This document shows positions 1 through 8,158 of a stretch of 55,934 nt of DNA, in pieces (position 1 is the stretch's first letter; the number at the start of each line of letters is the position of its first letter). The notes under the pieces were generated by a model. The model was not told the DNA's origin. It did no database searches and worked only from the letters and a program-made list of their open reading frames with translations. This DNA comes from Mesobacillus subterraneus. GTDB taxonomy: Bacteria; Bacillota; Bacilli; Bacillales; Cytobacillaceae. The stretch is taken from contig NZ_JXIQ01000085.1 in assembly GCF_000934845.1 (NCBI RefSeq), forward strand, positions 1 through 55,934. The letters run 5' to 3'. The position numbers and the translations under genes were made by a program.

Positions 1-72
1 AGCCCCGCCAGCCACAGGACGTGGCGTTATCGGCGGGCAGCGCTTGTCGGGGCTGAACAAAGCGCTTTTTTA
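1..72. repeat. Partial GC-rich intergenic hairpin element with terminator
   Basis: The left edge holds nested inverted repeats: AGCCCCG (1-7) pairs with CGGGGCT (48-54), CCGCC (5-9) with GGCGG (32-36), and GCCAC (11-15) with GTGGC (21-25). AGCGCTTGT (39-47) also pairs with ACAAAGCGCT (57-66) ahead of a T-run, giving a rightward terminator shape. The sequence resembles from memory a GC-rich element repeated between genes in many Bacillus genomes, and this copy is cut by the window edge. The hairpins are seen; family membership is recall and inference. Confidence 0.55.
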
Positions 73-1887
73 TTGATAGGATGCTTCTAGTTGGTCAATT
101 AGAGATCCTACATAACTGACGGCTTTTCGTACAGGTTCGGGAGTCGACATATCGATGCCGGCATGCTTCAGTAATTCTAGCGGCTTCATCGTTCCGCCTG
201 CGCGGAGCACCTCAAGCCAGCGGTCGACAGCTGGCTGGCCTTGCTCCTGAATCAACTGCGAAACAGCAGTCGATGCAGTCAGACCGGCAGAATAGGTGTA
301 TGGATACAAGCCCATATAGTAATGAGGCTGACGCATCCATGTGAGTCCCGCTCCTTCATCGATTTCGACTGTATCGCCCCAGAAACCGGTCAGGACCTCT
401 GTTTTCATTTCAGTAAGGGTTGTCGCCGTAAGCGCATTGCCTGCTTCTGCATGGGCATAAACACGACGCTGGAATTCAGCCTCAAGTAGGTGGGTCACAA
501 AATTATGATAATAGGTTCCTAGCAGCTGCAGGACGACCCAGCGAATCATCTGCGGGTTATCCTTATTTTTTTCAAGAAGGTATTGGGCCAAAAGCATTTC
601 GTTCATTGTCGAAGGCGCCTCTATGAAGTACATGGATGGGCGCACGTTCATGATACGCTGATTTTTATTCGCTAGGAAGAAATGGCCTGCATGGCCGAAC
701 TCATGGGCCAGCGTGAAGCAGCCGCGCATATTGTCCGCCCAGGTGATCAAGATATATGGGTGCGATCCATATGGGCTTGAGCAAAATGCCCCGGTAGATT
801 TCCCGACATTATCAGCAAGGTCGACCCATCTTTCTGCAAAGCCTTTTTCAATCATTGCGGTATAATCAGGTCCCATAATCTTCAAAGAATCAGTAATCAA
901 CTGCTGTGCCTCATCAAAACTAATTTCAGGGTCAAAGTCAGGATCGAATGGAGCCTTCAAGTCACAAAACATCATTTTATCCAAACCAAGTACCTTCTGC
1001 TTTAATTGAGCAAACCGGCGCATATGCGGGGCCAGTTCCTTGTAAATGATATCAATTTGATTGTTGTACATTTCCTTTGTAACCTGCTGTGGTTCCAAAA
1101 GCATTGCAGTAACGGATTCATACTTCCTCAGCCTTGCAAGAGTCACCTGTTTTTTTACTTCAGTTGCATAGGTGGCAGCGATGGTGTTCTTATACTGTTT
1201 AAGGGTGGAAACAAAAGATTCATAGGCTTTTCTACGGATATAAGGATTCGGTGAAAATTCATATCGGCTCTCAAATAGCGCAAAGGAGACTGGCAAATCG
1301 TTGTTTTCTTCGTCCATGATGGACGAAAACTCCATATCCGCTAGTTTTGCCATATTGTAAATGTGGTAAGGCGCTGAATGAACTTCCCCTAAAGCAGCGA
1401 GGACTTGCTCCGTTTCGGGTGATAATTTATGCTTTTTCGTGTCGAGAAGCTCCAGGAGCGTCTTTTTGAAAGGCAGGAGTCCTTCCTCTGCTTGAATGAA
1501 TTCTTCCACTTTGCCTTCCTCAAACTCGAGAATTTCTGATGAAATAAAGGATAGGGCAGCCATCGCTTTCGTGACGATCGATCCAACCTTTGCGGAGTTA
1601 GCCTGATTAGCTGGGTCAGTGCCGTCTGCGGACTGCTTCAGACTTGCATATGTATGGGCCTTGACCAATTTCTGAGTTAACTCTTCCTGGGCAGACAGGC
1701 ATTCCAGTAATGCTTTCGGCCTTGTATGTAAGGTTCCCCTGTAGTCGTCGAATTTTTTTACTTCGGACTCAATCTCCTCTAATGCCTCGATCCATTTTTG
1801 CTCCGAACGGAAAAGATCAGTAAGATCCCATGTCAATGATTCAGCAATTTCTGAGCGAACAAGACGTTTTTCCACCGTTTGATTCAT
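70..1887 (-). CDS. pepF: Oligoendopeptidase F (M3 family metallopeptidase)
   Basis: This 605-residue cytoplasmic zinc peptidase should cut short peptides, recycling intracellular or imported oligopeptides. The zinc motif HEFGH is at about residues 395-399 and is followed by a Glu-rich segment (around FIEAPSTMNE) that supplies the third zinc ligand in M3 enzymes. The length matches PepF/M3 oligopeptidases, with the alpha-helical N-terminal half typical of the family. There is no signal peptide. The ATG at 1887 has a strong AAGGAGG-type site just upstream on the minus strand. It appears monocistronic, with the MFS gene on the same strand behind its own terminator. Confidence 0.93.
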   Translation of the reverse strand: MNQTVEKRLVRSEIAESLTWDLTDLFRSEQKWIEALEEIESEVKKFDDYRGTLHTRPKALLECLSAQEELTQKLVKAHTYASLKQSADGTDPANQANSAKVGSIVTKAMAALSFISSEILEFEEGKVEEFIQAEEGLLPFKKTLLELLDTKKHKLSPETEQVLAALGEVHSAPYHIYNMAKLADMEFSSIMDEENNDLPVSFALFESRYEFSPNPYIRRKAYESFVSTLKQYKNTIAATYATEVKKQVTLARLRKYESVTAMLLEPQQVTKEMYNNQIDIIYKELAPHMRRFAQLKQKVLGLDKMMFCDLKAPFDPDFDPEISFDEAQQLITDSLKIMGPDYTAMIEKGFAERWVDLADNVGKSTGAFCSSPYGSHPYILITWADNMRGCFTLAHEFGHAGHFFLANKNQRIMNVRPSMYFIEAPSTMNEMLLAQYLLEKNKDNPQMIRWVVLQLLGTYYHNFVTHLLEAEFQRRVYAHAEAGNALTATTLTEMKTEVLTGFWGDTVEIDEGAGLTWMRQPHYYMGLYPYTYSAGLTASTAVSQLIQEQGQPAVDRWLEVLRAGGTMKPLELLKHAGIDMSTPEPVRKAVSYVGSLIDQLEASYQ

Positions 1888-1973
1888 TTTTATCTCCTCC
1901 TTTGTCCTTCCATAATACTACGAATATCGAAACAATGTTAGAGAGAAAATGAAATATTTTGAAAAATCAATAT

Positions 1974-1999
1974 AAAAAGACGGCTGTTGAGCCGTCTTT
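1974..1999 (-). terminator. Rho-independent terminator of the MFS gene
   Basis: AAAGACGGCT (1976-1985) pairs perfectly with AGCCGTCTTT (1990-1999) around a 4-base loop. Read leftward it ends in a T-run. It lies just downstream of the minus-strand MFS gene. Confidence 0.85.
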
Positions 2000-2017
2000 A
2001 TTACCATTTTGCATGAA

Positions 2018-3187
2018 TTATGCTTCCTGTTTAACGGTACGAACACTGTAAAAATGGTATAAAAGGAAAGCGATAGCAGAAAGAATAATTCCTGAAATAT
2101 ACGGCAATCCAATTGCAATCGAGAACAGCCATCCGCCTAATGGCGGTCCGATAATTCTGCCGAGCGAGTCAAAGGACGACAGGAGCCCAGTTGTTCCACC
2201 ATGGCCTGTCGTAGATTTCTTGGTTAAAAGGGAAGAAACGCTTGGCCGAATCAATCCATTGCCAATTCCAAAAATGGTCAGGTAAAGAGCGGCCGTGCCA
2301 AAACTCTCCGTCAGAAGAATCAAGCCAAACCCGATCGCCGATACAACAATGCCAAGCTGAATGACCTTCCCTTCGCCGAGTGTTTTCGTCAATCTTCCGA
2401 CTAAACCACCTTGGACAACCGCACCGGCAAGTCCCATGATCATGAATATATAGCCCAATTGAACCGAACCGAGAGCAGCTTTTTCCGCGGCAAAATAGGC
2501 AAAAGTAGCTTCGAGACCAGATAAAGAAAGGGAAACAAATAACTGAAGCAAAAACAAAAACGACAAAGGTTCTCCGACGGCTTTCACTAGTGAACTCCGC
2601 TCTCGTTGCTGACTAGTGCGCTGATCTGCTGAAAGCGACTCCTTTAAAACAAAAGTGACAACTAGGAATGTGACTAGGGATGTGGCACCTGCAATGTAAA
2701 AAGGGGTGCTCAAACTTGTTTTTGAAAATACGCCACCGATCGCTGGTCCAAAGATGAAGCCAAGTCCAACAGCAGCTCCGATGATTCCCATCCCTTTTCC
2801 GCGGTCCTCTTCTGAGGTGATATCTGCGACATAGGCCATCACCGTTGGCATATTGGCTGATGACAAAAATCCGCCGATAATCCGCGCTGCAAACAGCATC
2901 CAAAGCTGAGTAGACAGAGCCATCAGAAAAAAGGAGAGAGCCAAGCCAAGAATGCCAATCATGATGACTGGTTTTCTCCCTACCCTGTCCGAAATGCGAC
3001 CCCACATCGGTGCGAATAAAAATTGCATCAGCGAGTAAACCGCCATCAACAGTCCAAGTTGTGTAGGGGATGCCCCGATTTCCTCCGCATAAAAAGGGAT
3101 GACGGGAATGATGATCCCAAACCCGACCATCACAAGAAACATAACTAAAAATAAAATAGGCAGAGCCTTCTTTGTATTCATTCGCAT
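2018..3187 (-). CDS. MFS drug/metabolite exporter
   Basis: A 12-helix major facilitator protein of about 389 residues, close to the TetA/multidrug (DHA1) type. After the first helix pair it carries the loop 2-3 signature GRISDRVGRKP, and helix 5 shows the antiporter-like run AAVGLGFIFGPAIGG. It should export a drug or metabolite by proton antiport, but the substrate cannot be read from sequence. Start: ATG 3187 has GGAG five bases upstream. A GTG at 3193 and an ATG at 3181 are in the same frame. It diverges from the FAD oxidase gene at 3343. Confidence 0.88.
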   Translation of the reverse strand: MRMNTKKALPILFLVMFLVMVGFGIIIPVIPFYAEEIGASPTQLGLLMAVYSLMQFLFAPMWGRISDRVGRKPVIMIGILGLALSFFLMALSTQLWMLFAARIIGGFLSSANMPTVMAYVADITSEEDRGKGMGIIGAAVGLGFIFGPAIGGVFSKTSLSTPFYIAGATSLVTFLVVTFVLKESLSADQRTSQQRERSSLVKAVGEPLSFLFLLQLFVSLSLSGLEATFAYFAAEKAALGSVQLGYIFMIMGLAGAVVQGGLVGRLTKTLGEGKVIQLGIVVSAIGFGLILLTESFGTAALYLTIFGIGNGLIRPSVSSLLTKKSTTGHGGTTGLLSSFDSLGRIIGPPLGGWLFSIAIGLPYISGIILSAIAFLLYHFYSVRTVKQEA

Positions 3188-3342
3188 ATTCACTCCATTA
3201 AGTTAACGATATTGAAAATTATATCAGAAGAGCAGGGGTATAGCGAAAAGTTGACCTGATATTTTCATTTATTGGTTTTGAGTCTGAAACAGATTTTCTG
3301 TAATATGGGTAATAAGAAATTTTTACAGAAAAAGGTGTAGGG

Positions 3343-4470
3343 ATGGAAAAATATGTGGTGATCGGAGCAGGGATTCTCGGTGCCTCAACTGCTTTTCATT
3401 TAGCAAAGGACGGAAAGAGCGTAACAATTATTGACCGAGAGGAGCCAGGACAGGCAACAAATGCAGCAGCCGGAATTATCTGTCCGTGGCTGAGTCAGCG
3501 GCGGAACAAGGCTTGGTATTTTTTGGCGATAAATGGTGCGGCTTATTATCACTCGCTGATCCAGCAGCTAGAAAACGACGGGGAACAGGAAACCGGGTAT
3601 CAGCAAACTGGAGCGATAAGCGTAGATATCGCTTCAGATAAAATTCGAAAAATAGTAGAAAGAGCGATACAAAGACGGGAAATGGCACCCGAAATAGGCG
3701 ATATCCGCCAGCTAAGCGAAAAGGAAACAAAGGCGTTATTTCCGCCGTTAGCGACGAAATATGCTTCTGTCCATGTAAGCGGGGCCGCGCGCGTGGATGG
3801 CCGTCTTCTGCGGCTGGCATTATTAGCTGCTGCCAAAAAACACGGTGCCAAATGGATAGCAGGTAATGCTGCTCTTGATTTTAGCGATGGCCAGGTAACA
3901 GCGGTTACGATCAACGGAACGAGGCTAGAGGCGGACAAGTTCATAATCACAGCAGGTGCATGGGCGCCTGAGCTAGTAAAGCCACTTGGAATGGAGCTAA
4001 AGATCACTCCGCAAAAAGCCCAAATCATCCATTTGCAGCTTGAAAACGAGGATACAGGAGAATGGCCTGTTGTAATGCCGCCAAATGCTGCGTATATTGT
4101 GACATTCGCAGACGGAAAGGTAGTGATGGGCGCCACCCATGAAAACGATATGGGATTTGACTTGCGGCCGACGTTAGGCGGGATGCAGGAAATCATCGAT
4201 AAAGGTCTGGAGCTGGCACCTGGCCTAGCTGATGCAACCTTTCTTGAAACCAAGGTTGGTTTTCGGCCAGTCGCTCCGAACTTTCTCCCGATTATCGGCG
4301 CCGTTCCAGGATTCGAGAATCTTTACTTGGCAAATGGACTCGGGTCTTCCGGCCTGACAGTCGGTCCTTATCTTGGTTACCAGCTTGCAAAATTAGCAAC
4401 AGGAAAAGAACTTGATATCGATCTCGCCTTATACAATCTATCAGAAGCAATCACCAAGGATATTTCCTAG
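3343..4470 (+). CDS. FAD-dependent amine/amino-acid oxidase (DadA/glycine oxidase-like)
   Basis: The 375-residue protein starts with the dinucleotide-binding motif GAGILGAS (residues 8-15) followed by an acidic end of strand 2 (IIDREE). It has the DAO-family middle section, and its C-terminal part contains GFRPVAPNFLP and ANGLGSSGLT, typical of D-amino-acid dehydrogenase, glycine oxidase and sarcosine oxidase. It probably oxidises a small amine or D-amino acid in the cytoplasm; the substrate is unknown. The start is ATG with an AAAGGTGTAGGG site. No ThiO-pathway genes adjoin, so a thiamin role is not supported. Confidence 0.85.
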   Translation: MEKYVVIGAGILGASTAFHLAKDGKSVTIIDREEPGQATNAAAGIICPWLSQRRNKAWYFLAINGAAYYHSLIQQLENDGEQETGYQQTGAISVDIASDKIRKIVERAIQRREMAPEIGDIRQLSEKETKALFPPLATKYASVHVSGAARVDGRLLRLALLAAAKKHGAKWIAGNAALDFSDGQVTAVTINGTRLEADKFIITAGAWAPELVKPLGMELKITPQKAQIIHLQLENEDTGEWPVVMPPNAAYIVTFADGKVVMGATHENDMGFDLRPTLGGMQEIIDKGLELAPGLADATFLETKVGFRPVAPNFLPIIGAVPGFENLYLANGLGSSGLTVGPYLGYQLAKLATGKELDIDLALYNLSEAITKDIS

Positions 4471-4504
4471 GCAATGAAATATAGGAATTGAAACGCATAT
4501 AAAT

Positions 4505-4553
4505 CCCTGCATAGCGGGTATAACACTTAATCAGTGTTTACTAGAAAGCAGGG
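4505..4553 (+). other. Nested inverted repeats upstream of a small ORF
   Basis: CCCTGC (4505-4510) pairs with GCAGGG (4548-4553), and inside it AACACT (4522-4527) pairs with AGTGTT (4533-4538). The 3' arm of the outer stem overlaps the GGGAGAA ribosome-binding site of the small ORF at 4566, so folding would hide that site. There is no T-run, so it is not a simple terminator. No known riboswitch was recognised. Confidence 0.35.
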
Positions 4554-4565
4554 AGAACCATTTGT

Positions 4566-4730
4566 ATGCAATGGAAGGGCGGAAAAAGCACAGCTGATAA
4601 ACTGAATTCCCTCCACGACAGTTTGATCAGACGGAATTCAATAAATAGCAAGTCCGGTTCTCGAAAGGCTATCAAGCTGGCAATCTTGGACAAGGAGATA
4701 CATTTAACACCAGAGATTTTAAGTTTCTAA
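4566..4730 (+). CDS. Small basic hypothetical protein (54 aa)
   Basis: An uninterrupted ATG-to-TAA frame of 54 codons has a credible ribosome-binding site (GGGAGAA, eight bases upstream). The peptide is lysine/arginine/serine-rich in its first two thirds (MQWKGGKSTADKLN at the start) and ends ILSF. It resembles no family known to me. It sits alone between the FAD oxidase and the DsrE pair. It may be a real small protein or chance; only the start signal supports it. Confidence 0.3.
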   Translation: MQWKGGKSTADKLNSLHDSLIRRNSINSKSGSRKAIKLAILDKEIHLTPEILSF

Positions 4731-4746
4731 AATACCACATTAGGTA

Positions 4747-4797
4747 TATAATAATAGTGCAAACAGTTTATATTTTCTAGAAATGAAAGCGTAAGCA
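4747..4797 (+). promoter_or_regulatory. -10 box and cre site ahead of the DsrE-like genes
   Basis: A TATAAT box lies at 4747-4752; the best -35 (TTTCTA, 17 bases upstream) is poor. ATGAAAGCGTAAGCA at 4783-4797 matches the CcpA cre consensus WTGNAANCGNWNNCW at every position. The cre lies downstream of the -10, a position that in Bacillus normally means repression by CcpA when a preferred sugar is present. CcpA control is inferred. Confidence 0.5.
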
Positions 4798-4821
4798 AAT
4801 TAAGCGGAAGAAGGGTCGCTG

Positions 4822-5169
4822 ATGGCCAAAAAGAAATTTGTTTATTTCGTTTCGTTGAGCTCCAATGTTCCTTTTGTTTTGAAAAAAGCGCTGAAAAAAG
4901 CAGAGGAAGAAAATGAGGTAGCGCTTTTCTTTGATTTGGATGGTGCAAGGGTATTGGATAAACGGTATTTGAAAATGGTGGAGAGAACCCATAATATCGA
5001 TTTGCAAAAACTGATGAAGCAGGCGATGGATTTAGGAATCAAGTTTTATGGCTGCCAGATGAATGTGCTGATCGCCGATGGGCTGGAACTTGTGGAAGGA
5101 GCAGAATTGGCAGGAGTGGTAACTTTTTTGGAAGCCGCTTACCAGGCGGATGCAGTGCTAAGTTACTGA
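4822..5169 (+). CDS. DsrE/DsrF-like family protein
   Basis: A 115-residue single-domain protein of the DsrE/F-like fold, with alternating hydrophobic strands (FVYFVSL, VALFFDLDG) and the FYGCQMN motif that places Cys78 where DsrE, TusD and YchN-type proteins carry their sulfur-handling cysteine. Such proteins bind or relay sulfane sulfur, usually as hexamers in the cytoplasm; the partner here is unknown. It is 15 bases upstream of a second DsrE-like gene and probably cotranscribed behind the cre-containing promoter. No dsr, tus or rhodanese genes adjoin. Confidence 0.75.
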   Translation: MAKKKFVYFVSLSSNVPFVLKKALKKAEEENEVALFFDLDGARVLDKRYLKMVERTHNIDLQKLMKQAMDLGIKFYGCQMNVLIADGLELVEGAELAGVVTFLEAAYQADAVLSY

Positions 5170-5184
5170 TGGGGGGAAGAACTG

Positions 5185-5565
5185 ATGGAGAAAAAGAAAG
5201 TAGTAGTAATGGCGTTGCATGATGAACTGGAGTCTGCTTATCCACCCTTGAATGTTGCAGTTGGCGCTGCTTCCTCAGGTGCGGATGTCATCCTTGCCTT
5301 TTCCCGGAAAGGGGTCAACATCCTTGATAAACGGTATGTTTCGGTCCCGTCCGAGGAGCTGAAGTATCTTTCAAACGCATTGAATGACTTTGGCGTAGCA
5401 TCCGTCCATGAACTCCTGGGAATTGCTGTCAAAATGGGTGCCCAGCTGTATGTCGTTGATCTGGATGTAAAAGACAATTTTGAATTCATCCATCCAGCCG
5501 AACAAGTACCAATTAAATGGCTATTAAATGAAGCAGCATCCGCAGATTTATTCATGCATTTTTAA
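5185..5565 (+). CDS. DsrE/DsrF-like paralog lacking the conserved cysteine
   Basis: At 126 residues this shares the layout of the preceding protein: an N-terminal VVVMAL strand, a central LDKRYV segment matching LDKRYL upstream, and the strand that should carry the cysteine. There it reads GAQLYVVDLD instead of GIKFYGCQMN, so Cys78 is replaced by Val91, and the protein has no cysteine at all. It may form a hetero-oligomer with its neighbour, as in TusBCD-like assemblies, or bind a ligand without sulfur transfer. The start is ATG after a GGGGGGAAG site. Confidence 0.68.
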   Translation: MEKKKVVVMALHDELESAYPPLNVAVGAASSGADVILAFSRKGVNILDKRYVSVPSEELKYLSNALNDFGVASVHELLGIAVKMGAQLYVVDLDVKDNFEFIHPAEQVPIKWLLNEAASADLFMHF

Positions 5566-5590
5566 GATGAATTAGCAGCTATCCGAGTAG

Positions 5591-5746
5591 AAAACGATGG
5601 AATCATGACAGGTTCAGGGTGCAGGGAGGCGAAGTTGTCAAGAAAACGATGGAATCTTGACAGGTTTAGGTTGCAGAGAGGCAAAGTTGTCAAGAAAACC
5701 ACGGAATCATGACAGGTTCGGGCTGCAGGGCACCAAAGTTGCCAAA
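5591..5746. repeat. Three tandem copies of a 52-bp repeat
   Basis: Units begin AAAACGATGGAATC or a close variant at 5591, 5643 and 5695, an exact 52-base period. Each carries a TGACAGGTT core and ends in GTTGTCAAG or a variant. At the junction of units 1 and 2, TGTCAAG and CTTGACA form a perfect 7-bp stem, so each junction can fold. The repeats lie between the convergent DsrE-like gene and diguanylate cyclase gene and encode nothing convincing. Confidence 0.85.
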
Positions 5747-5758
5747 AAACCTGCAGCG

Positions 5759-7006
5759 TTAAACAGAGATCTTCTCGGAAAATCCGTTTTTGAAGGTGAC
5801 TCTATTTTTGCCGAGCTCCTTCGATTTCAGCAAAAGCTGGTCGGCGTGTATATAGCCTTTTTCCATGGAAGTATACTGATTCACTTGAAAGTAATATAGC
5901 CCGAAAGAAGAGGTGATTGTAATTTGATGCTTCTCCGATTGGTATTCGACCTCGACGGAGCTTGTTTCGACTCCATGGCGAATTTTTTCGACGAGATCGA
6001 TGGTTTGGCTAAGCGATTTCTTTCTCAGAATTATGGTGAACTCTTCGCCACCGCTGCGGAATAGGTAGTCTTCCGTGGACAAATAGGATTTTAGCGTATT
6101 GGCAAAATGCAGGATGACCCGGTCCCCTACTGCGTGATTATAAGAGTCATTGACCAGCTTGAACTTATCGATATCAGCAACGACGATGGCTATTGTTTCA
6201 TCCGTATCGTTTAATTCGCACATTGTTTTATCCATCCATGCTCTGTTCGGAATCCTGGTCAGAAAGTCTGTATAGGCCATTTGTTTAAACTTGTCCCGTT
6301 CAATCTTGTTTTTGATACTTTGTGACTTCGAATGGAACGAGCGGCTTACCAGATAGTTGAGAATGAACAGGCCGACAACCATTTCCCATTCCTGTTTCAT
6401 CAATAGCAACAGCAGCAGGCCATTCGTGAACGCTGTTTTACCGAGATCAAGCCAATTATTGCTCTCCCGGAAAAATCGGATAGCCTGCTTGAAATCCTTC
6501 ATTTCGCCCATCATAAAAAAAGCGGTCGACAAAAAAGTATAGGAAATCAAAGTAGTGATCACTGTCAGCATCAACATCAAAATCCAAAAACCAAATGGGA
6601 TGTTGGTGAACGCTTCGTGTCCCCATTGATACAAAAAGAAACCAATCGAGTAGTTCAGCGCATGTGCACCAATATTGTAAAATGTGTCCCAAAATTCATC
6701 TTTATCAGCGGTGTTGGAACGTTTCCTTGTAAAATAAACGGTGAACCGGTAGATTGTCTCAAAAATGAATAATCCGATTGGTCCTGCAAAAATTCCAAAG
6801 GATAGACTGTAGCTGATGCCATAGTCGAATTTTATTGTTCCGTTTTGCGCAGTAATCCGCAAATGATTATAAAGGCTAGAAAACAACCAATAAATAAACA
6901 ATGCAATGAAAAATACATTTTTATCTAAGGTAAAGACACCCAGCCCAAAAGCAGCAGCAATGGCAGCAAAAAATAATGTAAAATCATATAACCTAGCTTT
7001 CAGCAT
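5759..7006 (-). CDS. Membrane-bound diguanylate cyclase (GGDEF domain)
   Basis: The 415-residue protein has about 200 N-terminal residues with several hydrophobic helices, a short linker, and a C-terminal GGDEF domain. The active-site loop reads RSGGEEF (GGEEF at about 319-323), an active variant, and upstream FLTRIPNRAWMD and VVADIDKFKLVND carry the usual substrate and metal residues. It should make cyclic di-GMP from two GTP at the inner membrane face. No RxxD inhibitory site is visible five residues before the loop. ATG 7006 is preferred to GTG 7036 because GGAGAGGGG lies just before it. Confidence 0.9.
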   Translation of the reverse strand: MLKARLYDFTLFFAAIAAAFGLGVFTLDKNVFFIALFIYWLFSSLYNHLRITAQNGTIKFDYGISYSLSFGIFAGPIGLFIFETIYRFTVYFTRKRSNTADKDEFWDTFYNIGAHALNYSIGFFLYQWGHEAFTNIPFGFWILMLMLTVITTLISYTFLSTAFFMMGEMKDFKQAIRFFRESNNWLDLGKTAFTNGLLLLLLMKQEWEMVVGLFILNYLVSRSFHSKSQSIKNKIERDKFKQMAYTDFLTRIPNRAWMDKTMCELNDTDETIAIVVADIDKFKLVNDSYNHAVGDRVILHFANTLKSYLSTEDYLFRSGGEEFTIILRKKSLSQTIDLVEKIRHGVETSSVEVEYQSEKHQITITSSFGLYYFQVNQYTSMEKGYIHADQLLLKSKELGKNRVTFKNGFSEKISV

Positions 7007-7232
7007 AGGAAAAAAGTCCCCTCTCCAAACGTACACCCTAATTTTATCCTAATCATAATTACAGTTGCAAAATAATTTTTTGATTTGTGCAAATTTTGTG
7101 GGCGTTTCCCTTTCTGTAGTCGATCATAAAAGTCTATAATATCTTTATAAGCATAAAAAGTCACCGGTTATCAAAAAAATATAAGAAACATTTTCAGAAT
7201 ATTTAATTAATTATTGTTGGAGAGGGATGGAA

Positions 7233-8135
7233 ATGAAGCTGCTATTTGGCGGGATTTTGCTGCTTTTGGTGTTCGCTGTGACGGGTATATCCAAGTACCA
7301 TCAGCGGAAGAGCAGGTTGATGCAATTGCCTGCCAACAATCCGCAGGCTTTTATCGAAAAAGGCTCGCGCCAGGAAGGAAAAAAACTGGTTGCTGTCATC
7401 GGCGGTGATATAGTTCACGGTACGATTAGCTACAATTTTGTTGATGATGCAGCCAGGAGACGAAGCTGCAAGGATTATCAATTTATCAATGCTGGCGTGA
7501 ATGGGAGTACAGCTTATGATGTCCTCCAGCGCCTGGAAGACGTAATTGCCTGCCAGCCAGATTTTGTAGTCGTCCTAGTTGGGTTAAACGACGCTGCGGT
7601 TAAAATAGCACCGGAGTTTGCCAGGAAGAACACCAAGTTAGCAAAGCAAAGCGAGAAACCGTCTTTACTGGTATACGAAAAGAATCTTTCCCTGATTGTT
7701 TCTAGATTGAAAGTGGAGACTTCTGCGAAAATCGGACTTATGTCGCTGCCGGTAGCCGGTGAAAATCTCTTTTCAAAAGAGAATATGGAATTGGACCAAT
7801 ACAATGAGGGGATAAAAAACATTGCCGCTATGCATCATGTTTCCTATCTTCCTTTTAACGAAAAGTTAAAAGCTTATTTAAAGGGAAAAAACGAGACGAG
7901 AGGAGGATCGCTTAAAAATAGTTGGAAGCTCTACAAGAAATTGGTCATCGACCATCTTGTATTTGGGCACAGTCTTGACCGCATCTCGTATGCAAATGGA
8001 TACTTGCTGCTAACGGACGGCATCCATTTAAACAGTACAGCGGGGATGATCGCCGCTCATCAACTCGAGCTATTCCTTAAACAGAATGAACACAACGGGT
8101 TTGCGAATGGAACGAAAGGAAGCTATACTAGCTAA
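7233..8135 (+). CDS. SGNH/GDSL-fold hydrolase-like protein with altered block I
   Basis: A 300-residue protein with one N-terminal membrane helix (residues 3-18), probably anchored with its domain outside the cell. The GDSL-family blocks are recognisable: NAGVNGS (block II), VGLND (block III) and TDGIHLN with the Asp-x-x-His pair (block V). Block I, normally GDSITHG, reads GGDIVHG at 57-63, so the nucleophilic serine is missing. It may be inactive, act as a binding protein, or use another residue. The start ATG 7233 has GGAGAGGG six bases upstream; ATG 7227 is too close. Confidence 0.72.
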   Translation: MKLLFGGILLLLVFAVTGISKYHQRKSRLMQLPANNPQAFIEKGSRQEGKKLVAVIGGDIVHGTISYNFVDDAARRRSCKDYQFINAGVNGSTAYDVLQRLEDVIACQPDFVVVLVGLNDAAVKIAPEFARKNTKLAKQSEKPSLLVYEKNLSLIVSRLKVETSAKIGLMSLPVAGENLFSKENMELDQYNEGIKNIAAMHHVSYLPFNEKLKAYLKGKNETRGGSLKNSWKLYKKLVIDHLVFGHSLDRISYANGYLLLTDGIHLNSTAGMIAAHQLELFLKQNEHNGFANGTKGSYTS

Positions 8136-8158
8136 TACAAAAATGAGGGGGAATCTGC

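Noticed and set aside
3600-4253. Long open frame opposite the FAD oxidase gene
   Set aside because: It has low-complexity Ser/Ala composition, no ribosome-binding site, and lies wholly over a well-supported gene.
4727-5042. Several short minus-strand frames opposite the DsrE-like gene
   Set aside because: They overlap the promoter and coding region of a supported gene and lack ribosome-binding sites.
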